A stretch of 64,000 nt of DNA. It comes from an uncultured Bacilli bacterium. Its GTDB lineage: Bacteria; Bacillota_I; Bacilli_A; RF39; UBA660. The stretch is from assembly GCA_947628535.1 (NCBI GenBank), contig CANRAF010000003.1, positions 1 through 64,000 of the forward strand. The letters run 5' to 3'. The translations under genes were made by a program, and so were the position numbers. Each line of letters starts with the position of its first letter. The stretch's first letter is position 1. A model generated the notes under the pieces. That model did not search any database. It was not told the DNA's origin and worked only from the letters and a program-made list of their open reading frames with translations. Shown piece by piece: positions 58,923-64,000 of this stretch.

Positions 58923-59768
58923 ATGATGCTTGATATAGAAGTAAACAAGTATTTATTAATATGGCATTTACTTTATGAATCATCTGTTAGTGATGAGGTA
59001 AATAAGCTTAAACAAAAAATATGGAAAAATCATAAAAAGGAATATTCTCTAGTGCATAAAGATAAAAGAGAAATTTTAATGTGTTTAGATGATTATATAC
59101 CTAATGATGATCTTATTTATAATTTAGTAGAAGTAAGTCCAGTTTATAAAAAAATAAAATTAGATACTAATAGATACCGAAATAGTATTTTAGAGATATG
59201 GGATAAAAATAGAAAAAAATATTGTAAAGAACTTAATTCAATATTAAAGTTTGACTTTAAAGATAAATATAAAATATGCGTGGTTCATCCATTTTTAGAT
59301 GTTGTTGAAACAGATTTTGAGTCAAACATTATAACTATTGGAAAGAGAATTATTACTCGTGATAAAGATAATTTTTTAACGTATTTAGTATATAAAATTG
59401 TAAAAAATGAAATATCTCGTCTTAAGACAGATGAAAAAGATATTTTAGATGTTGTAGTAGAACTTGCAATAACTAATGAACTTTATACAAGAGTTACTAA
59501 AGAATCTAAATATAAAGTAGGTAAAAAAGATTTAAGGGAGTTAAAAGAAAAAATCTATCCTTACTGGCTTATGTATCTTGGAGTATCTCCTGATGATTTT
59601 GATAAATATATGATTAGAGATAATATCTTTTTTGATAAAAGCAAATATAAATATGAAAAATTACTTAGAACAGTTGATATTTATTCTTTTATCGCATTTT
59701 TAGTTAAGAATAAAAGGGTTATATTTAAAACAAAACTAGTACCAGTAGAGAGTATTGAAGTTTTATAA
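58923..59768 (+). CDS. Unknown soluble protein upstream of polC
   Basis: 281 residues, charged, mainly helical, no signal or membrane helix. The middle, FLTYLVYKIVKNEISRLKTD then VVELAITNELYTRV, places an ELAITNE helix as in zinc-peptidase-like folds but without HExxH. Not recognised. ATG 58923 follows AGGTGA (58911-58916); GTG 58914 belongs to that site. It is 12 bases from polC and co-transcribed with it. A -10-like TATGAT lies at 58900-58905. Confidence 0.6.
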   Translation: MMLDIEVNKYLLIWHLLYESSVSDEVNKLKQKIWKNHKKEYSLVHKDKREILMCLDDYIPNDDLIYNLVEVSPVYKKIKLDTNRYRNSILEIWDKNRKKYCKELNSILKFDFKDKYKICVVHPFLDVVETDFESNIITIGKRIITRDKDNFLTYLVYKIVKNEISRLKTDEKDILDVVVELAITNELYTRVTKESKYKVGKKDLRELKEKIYPYWLMYLGVSPDDFDKYMIRDNIFFDKSKYKYEKLLRTVDIYSFIAFLVKNKRVIFKTKLVPVESIEVL

Positions 59769-59780
59769 CAAGGAGGAAAA

Positions 59781-62700
59781 ATGGAAGCAAGGATTGAAAA
59801 GTTACTAAAAAAAATAAATTACCCAGATGAGTATTTCTCTTGCTTTAATAATGCTTTACTTGAGAAAATTATCGTAATAGAGGATAAGAATACTTGGAAT
59901 ATATATATTAAAAACGATACTAATTTCAAATACGAAGCTATTAGTACTTTTTTAAAGTGCCTTGAAGATTTTACTTTAAATAAATATACTTATAATATAG
60001 TAGTAAAAACAGAAAAAGAGGATTTAGAACTTTTTCCTGAATATTTTAAACAAATACTTATTTTAATAAATAATAATAGTCTATTTTTAGATATGTTTTC
60101 TGATAGATTAATTAGAGAAAATAATGATTTTTATATTGAAATATATAATAAAGCAGAAGAGCTAACTTTAAATAAAAAACTTGATTGTATAAAAACTCGC
60201 TTTAAAAACTTTGGTTTTAAAACTATGCCTAGTATTCGTTATAATATGGGAAAGGGAAGTTTTATAAAAGAAGAGATTAAAGATCTTAAAAAGATTGATG
60301 AAAGTAAATTTGAAGCTATAAAAAGTTCTAAAGAAAAGGTATCCCCTAAAAAAGATAATAAAAAAGGTTTTACTAAAGGATATGAAAGAAGTAATAGTAA
60401 AGGCTTTTTAGGAGAAGTTACAGGTAAAATTACACCTCTTAGTGATATAAGTTATGAAATTGATAATATTTGTATAGAAGCTAAAATTTTTGGAGTAGTA
60501 CCTTCTACAAAAAAAGATTTTTATTCACTTACTTTAAAAGTTACTGATTATACTACCAGTATGTATGTAAGACTTTTTGGTAGAAGTGAAGAAGAGTATG
60601 AAGAGATGCTTAGTAAATTTAAAGAGGGTATGTGGATTAGGGTTTCTGGTTATGTTAGAAATAATAGTTTTTATAATGATTTTGTAATAAGTGCGAGAAA
60701 AACTCAAATTATTGAAAAAGAAGAAAACATAGAAATGGATGAGGAAGAAGAAAAGAGAGTAGAACTTCATACTCATACAACAATGAGTCAGATGGATGGG
60801 GTAGTATCAGTATCTGATCTTATTAATAGAGCTATTAAATGGGGACATAAAGCAATTGCAATTACAGATCATAATGCTATTCAAACCTTTCCTGTAGCCT
60901 CTAAATTCAAAAAAGATATAAAAGTTTTATTTGGTGTTGAACTTGCTATGATAGATGATGATCTTGATTTAGTACTTAGAGAGGATGAGTCTAATCTTCT
61001 TGATAATACTTATGTAGTATTTGACTTTGAAACTACTGGATTTAATGCTGGTGGAGGAGACTCTATTATTGAAGTTGGGGCTGTAAAGATTAAAAATGGA
61101 GAAATAATTGATACATTTGACAGATTAATAAATCCTGGGAAACCTCTTGAAGAACATATTGTAAAACTTACTCATATAACTGATGATATGCTTAAAGATT
61201 GTCCAAGTGAAGAAGAAGTTATAAAAGAATTTATCGATTGGTATGGTGATCTTCCAATGGTTGCTCATAATGCTAAATTTGATTCTTCATTTTTAGAGAT
61301 GGCTTATCAAAAATATAACCTTGGAGAGTATGATAATATGCTTATTGATACTTTACAACTTTCAAGAGCTTTAGATACTGAATTTTCAAGACATTCTTTA
61401 TCAGCACTTGTTAAAAGATATGATATTGAATTTGATGAAGAAGGTCATCATAGAGCAGATTATGATGCTTTAGCAACTGCTAAAATATTTCATAAAATGC
61501 TTCTTAAACTAAAATCAAGGAAAATAGAAAAAGCAAGTGAGATAAGTTTATTAGTAAGTAAAAATGATATTCATAAATTTGGGGAATTATATCATATAAA
61601 TATTTTAGTTAAAAATAAAACTGGTCTTAAGAATTTGTTTAAACTTGTAAGTTATGCTAATACAAAATATTTATATAAAACCCCGCGAATAATTCGTAGT
61701 GAAGTAGAAAAACATCGTGAAGGACTTTTAATTGGAAGTTGCTGTAGTAATGGTGAAATATTTAAACAAGCTCGTAGTAAAAGTGAAGAAGAGTTAAGTG
61801 ATTTAATGAATTTTTATGATTTTATAGAAGTTCAACCTCCTGAAGTTTATTCTTATTTAGTTGATTTGTCTGACTTTAAAAATATGGATGAAGTAAAAGA
61901 TAATATTTCTAAAATTATAAAAGTTGCTGATGATAAGAGAAAAATAGTTGTAGCAACAGGAGATGTTCATCACTTAACAAGAGATGATAAAATCTATAGA
62001 GAAATAATTGTAAATCAAAAAGTTCCTGGAGGAGGAATGCATCCACTTAATAGAAAAGATATAAAAAATATTCCTTCAATGCACTTTAGAACTACTAAAG
62101 AAATGATTTCAGATTTTTCTTATTTAGGAGATGAAACTGCTAAAAAGATAGTAGTTACTAATACTAATAAGATAGCGGATTTAATTGAAGAATTTGAAAT
62201 TATTCCTGATACTAAGGGAATACCATTTTCTCCAAAATTTAAAGATAGTGATAAAACTATTAGAAAGATTTGTTATGATAAAGCAACTTCTATATATGGA
62301 GAAAAACTTCCTAAAATTGTAGAAGAGAGATTGGAGTCAGAGTTAACTGGTATTATAAATGGTGGTTTTGATTCAATTTACTTAATATCTCAAAAACTAG
62401 TTGAAAAAAGTAATAAAGATGGTTATGTTGTAGGATCACGTGGTTCGGTTGGTTCATCTTTTGTTGCGACAATGCTTGGAATTTCAGAGGTTAATCCTCT
62501 CCCAGCCCATTATGTTTGTCCTAAATGTAAAAAATCTATCTTTGAATATGAAGATGGAACTTTATTTGGCAAAGATTATCCAAGTGGATATGACCTTCCT
62601 GATAGAAAATGTGAGTGTGGAGAGATGATGAGAAAAGATGGCCAAGATATGCCATTTGCTACTTTCTTAGGATTTAATGCAGATAAAGTACCTGATATTG

Positions 62701-64000
62701 ATCTTAACTTTTCTGGAGATTATCAAGCAAGGGCTCATGATTATACAAAAGTTTTATTTGGAGAAGACCATGTATTTAGGGCTGGTACAATTGGTACAGT
62801 TGCTGATAAAACAGCTTTTGGTTTTGTAAAAGGTTATTATGAAGATAGAGGGATTGAAGGAGTTAGACCTTTAGAAATAGAACGTTTAGCAATTGGAGTT
62901 ACAGGCGTTAAAAGAACAACTGGACAGCATCCTGGGGGAATAGTAGTAGTTCCTGATTATAAAGAAATTTTTGATTTTACCCCTTATCAGTATCCGGCAG
63001 ATGATGCTTCTGCTGAATGGGCAACTACACATTTTAATTATCATGATATTGAAGATTGTCTTTTAAAACTTGATATACTTGGGCACGATAATCCAACAAT
63101 ATTTAAAATGCTTTATGATCTTACTGGAATAGACCCTCAAACAGTACCAATGGATGATAAAGAAGTTATGAGTCTTTTTACCTCTACAAAAGCTCTTGGA
63201 GTAACTCCAGAACAGATAGATTGTGAAGTAGGATGTGTTGGGCTTCCAGAGTTTACTCGCTTTGTTATAGGGATAGTTTTAGAGACCAAACCTAAAACTT
63301 TTGCTGAACTTGTTAAAATTTCTGGACTTTCTCATGGTACTGATGTTTGGAATGGTAATGCTCAGGAACTTGTTAGAAATAATATTTGTCCATTTAAAGA
63401 AACAATTGGTTGTCGTGATGATATTATGGTTTATTTAAGTAATCATGGAATAAAACCAATTGATGCGTTTAAAATAATGGAACTTGTCCGTAAAGGAAAA
63501 CAAAAGAAAATGAAAGATAAGTGGGATGAGTATAAAAAACTTTTAAGGGATGCTAAAATTCCTGAATGGTATATAGAATCATGTGATAAGATTAAATACA
63601 TGTTCCCTAAGGCTCATGCTACAGCTTATATTTCTGCTGCTTGGAGAATTGCTTGGTATAAAATAAATAGACCAATTGAATATTATGCTACGTTTTTCTC
63701 TATAAAAAGTTTTGCTTTTGATCTTGAAGCTATGGAACTTGGATATGATAAAATTAAAGAGAGACTTAATGAACTTAAACTTAAAAAATTTGGACTTACT
63801 GTAAAAGAACAAGATTTGATATCAACTTTAGAAGTTGCTCTTGAAATGACTGCACGTGGGTTTAAATTTGGTAGTGTAGATTTAGAAAAAAGTCACTCTA
63901 AAAACTTTATTATAGAAGGTGATACTTTAATTCCACCTTTTAGAGCAATTGATGGGCTTGGAGATGCAGTTGCAAATAATATAATAGTAGAAAGAGATAA
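59781..64000 (+). CDS. polC: DNA polymerase III subunit alpha, PolC type (3' end beyond window)
   Basis: The frame is open from ATG 59781 (AAGGAGG at 59770-59776) to the window edge: 1406 codons, nearly the family's usual 1430-1450, so only the end is missing. Order: N-terminal domain, OB fold (about 215-315), PHP domain opening VELHTHTTMSQMDG (about 327-340) and split by the 3'-5' exonuclease (TYVVFDFETTGFNAGGGD, about 411-428), the four-Cys zinc site CPKC...CECG (about 913-950), and the catalytic palm with PDIDLNFSGDYQ (about 969-980). It is the replicative polymerase of low-GC Gram-positives, with proofreading in the same chain. Confidence 0.97.
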   Translation, partial: MEARIEKLLKKINYPDEYFSCFNNALLEKIIVIEDKNTWNIYIKNDTNFKYEAISTFLKCLEDFTLNKYTYNIVVKTEKEDLELFPEYFKQILILINNNSLFLDMFSDRLIRENNDFYIEIYNKAEELTLNKKLDCIKTRFKNFGFKTMPSIRYNMGKGSFIKEEIKDLKKIDESKFEAIKSSKEKVSPKKDNKKGFTKGYERSNSKGFLGEVTGKITPLSDISYEIDNICIEAKIFGVVPSTKKDFYSLTLKVTDYTTSMYVRLFGRSEEEYEEMLSKFKEGMWIRVSGYVRNNSFYNDFVISARKTQIIEKEENIEMDEEEEKRVELHTHTTMSQMDGVVSVSDLINRAIKWGHKAIAITDHNAIQTFPVASKFKKDIKVLFGVELAMIDDDLDLVLREDESNLLDNTYVVFDFETTGFNAGGGDSIIEVGAVKIKNGEIIDTFDRLINPGKPLEEHIVKLTHITDDMLKDCPSEEEVIKEFIDWYGDLPMVAHNAKFDSSFLEMAYQKYNLGEYDNMLIDTLQLSRALDTEFSRHSLSALVKRYDIEFDEEGHHRADYDALATAKIFHKMLLKLKSRKIEKASEISLLVSKNDIHKFGELYHINILVKNKTGLKNLFKLVSYANTKYLYKTPRIIRSEVEKHREGLLIGSCCSNGEIFKQARSKSEEELSDLMNFYDFIEVQPPEVYSYLVDLSDFKNMDEVKDNISKIIKVADDKRKIVVATGDVHHLTRDDKIYREIIVNQKVPGGGMHPLNRKDIKNIPSMHFRTTKEMISDFSYLGDETAKKIVVTNTNKIADLIEEFEIIPDTKGIPFSPKFKDSDKTIRKICYDKATSIYGEKLPKIVEERLESELTGIINGGFDSIYLISQKLVEKSNKDGYVVGSRGSVGSSFVATMLGISEVNPLPAHYVCPKCKKSIFEYEDGTLFGKDYPSGYDLPDRKCECGEMMRKDGQDMPFATFLGFNADKVPDIDLNFSGDYQARAHDYTKVLFGEDHVFRAGTIGTVADKTAFGFVKGYYEDRGIEGVRPLEIERLAIGVTGVKRTTGQHPGGIVVVPDYKEIFDFTPYQYPADDASAEWATTHFNYHDIEDCLLKLDILGHDNPTIFKMLYDLTGIDPQTVPMDDKEVMSLFTSTKALGVTPEQIDCEVGCVGLPEFTRFVIGIVLETKPKTFAELVKISGLSHGTDVWNGNAQELVRNNICPFKETIGCRDDIMVYLSNHGIKPIDAFKIMELVRKGKQKKMKDKWDEYKKLLRDAKIPEWYIESCDKIKYMFPKAHATAYISAAWRIAWYKINRPIEYYATFFSIKSFAFDLEAMELGYDKIKERLNELKLKKFGLTVKEQDLISTLEVALEMTARGFKFGSVDLEKSHSKNFIIEGDTLIPPFRAIDGLGDAVANNIIVERD

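Noticed and set aside
1-64000. CRISPR arrays, insertion sequences, rRNA genes, prophage
   Set aside because: No regularly spaced direct repeats, transposase-like genes, rRNA sequence or phage structural genes were seen.

Overview
The window is strongly AT-rich DNA with the standard stop-codon set: TGA ends real genes and tryptophan is TGG, so this is not a code-4 mollicute. Gene content is that of a Gram-positive Firmicute of the Bacilli or Erysipelotrichia type: a PolC-type DNA polymerase, a T-box riboswitch, FtsA/FtsZ, MreC/MreD, class B PBP, an HrcA/CIRCE element, a Bce-type two-component/ABC module and CxxC ribosomal protein L33. It also carries unmistakable endospore genes (spoIVFA, spoIVFB, spoIIIAH, gerE, gerM, spoIVA, probably a mother-cell amidase). 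I read it as a chromosomal segment of a low-GC spore-forming (or recently spore-forming) relative of gut Bacilli/Erysipelotrichales. The genus cannot be fixed from the sequence.

Layout. 1-3.9 kb: Phe T-box and pheST. 4-9 kb: a compact operon SPOR protein-radC-mreC-mreD-spoIVFA-spoIVFB-GHL10 glycosidase. 9-12 kb: a cadherin-like surface protein with a cytoplasmic zinc ribbon and an unknown anchored protein. 12-13.5 kb: rplS with leader, lepB, a DUF2624-like gene. 13.5-18.7 kb: class B PBP, rpmG, efp, unknown gene, spoIIIAH, gerE, gerM. 18.7-21 kb: tRNA-Arg, tRNA-Pro, gene debris, a repeat-containing unknown protein, a DUF1292 protein. 21-26.4 kb: ftsY-ylxM, spoIVA, ftsA-ftsZ. 26.4-31.6 kb: HD hydrolase, tRNA-Arg, GDPD, an HTH/unknown pair, patatin, rpoZ, recX, a helical protein. 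31.6-39.2 kb: HD protein, PII-like/DUF1538 pair, pdp, zinc-ribbon TM2, DUF2752, a radical-SAM/methyltransferase fusion, an HTH-phosphoesterase. 39.4-47.6 kb: leuS, fused ABC exporter, SDR, acidic tail-anchored protein, folD, tRNA-Ser. 47.7-54.1 kb: RR/HK/ABC Bce-like module, LysM amidase, unknown gene. 54.1-64 kb: CIRCE-hsp20, feoAB, TasA-like protein, AI-2E permease, unknown gene, and polC running off the right edge.

How it fits together. The sporulation genes belong to late mother-cell development: SpoIVFA/SpoIVFB control pro-sigma-K processing, GerE acts in the sigma-K regulon, SpoIVA drives coat assembly, and SpoIIIAH bridges the two membranes. Upstream of gerE there is a good sigma-K-like promoter. 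spoIIIAH, spoIVA and the signal-less LysM amidase each have a sigma-E-like ATA-N15-CATA arrangement. spoIIIAH follows efp, as the spoIIIA operon does in Bacillus, but spoIIIAA-AG are absent from this place.

Best candidates for something undescribed: the HTH plus 169-residue pair with its own palindrome (28 kb), the tandem PII-like/DUF1538 pair (33 kb), the one-chain radical-SAM/methyltransferase fusion (37 kb), the 19.3-kb repeat protein, and an apparent non-canonical start codon for spoIVFB.
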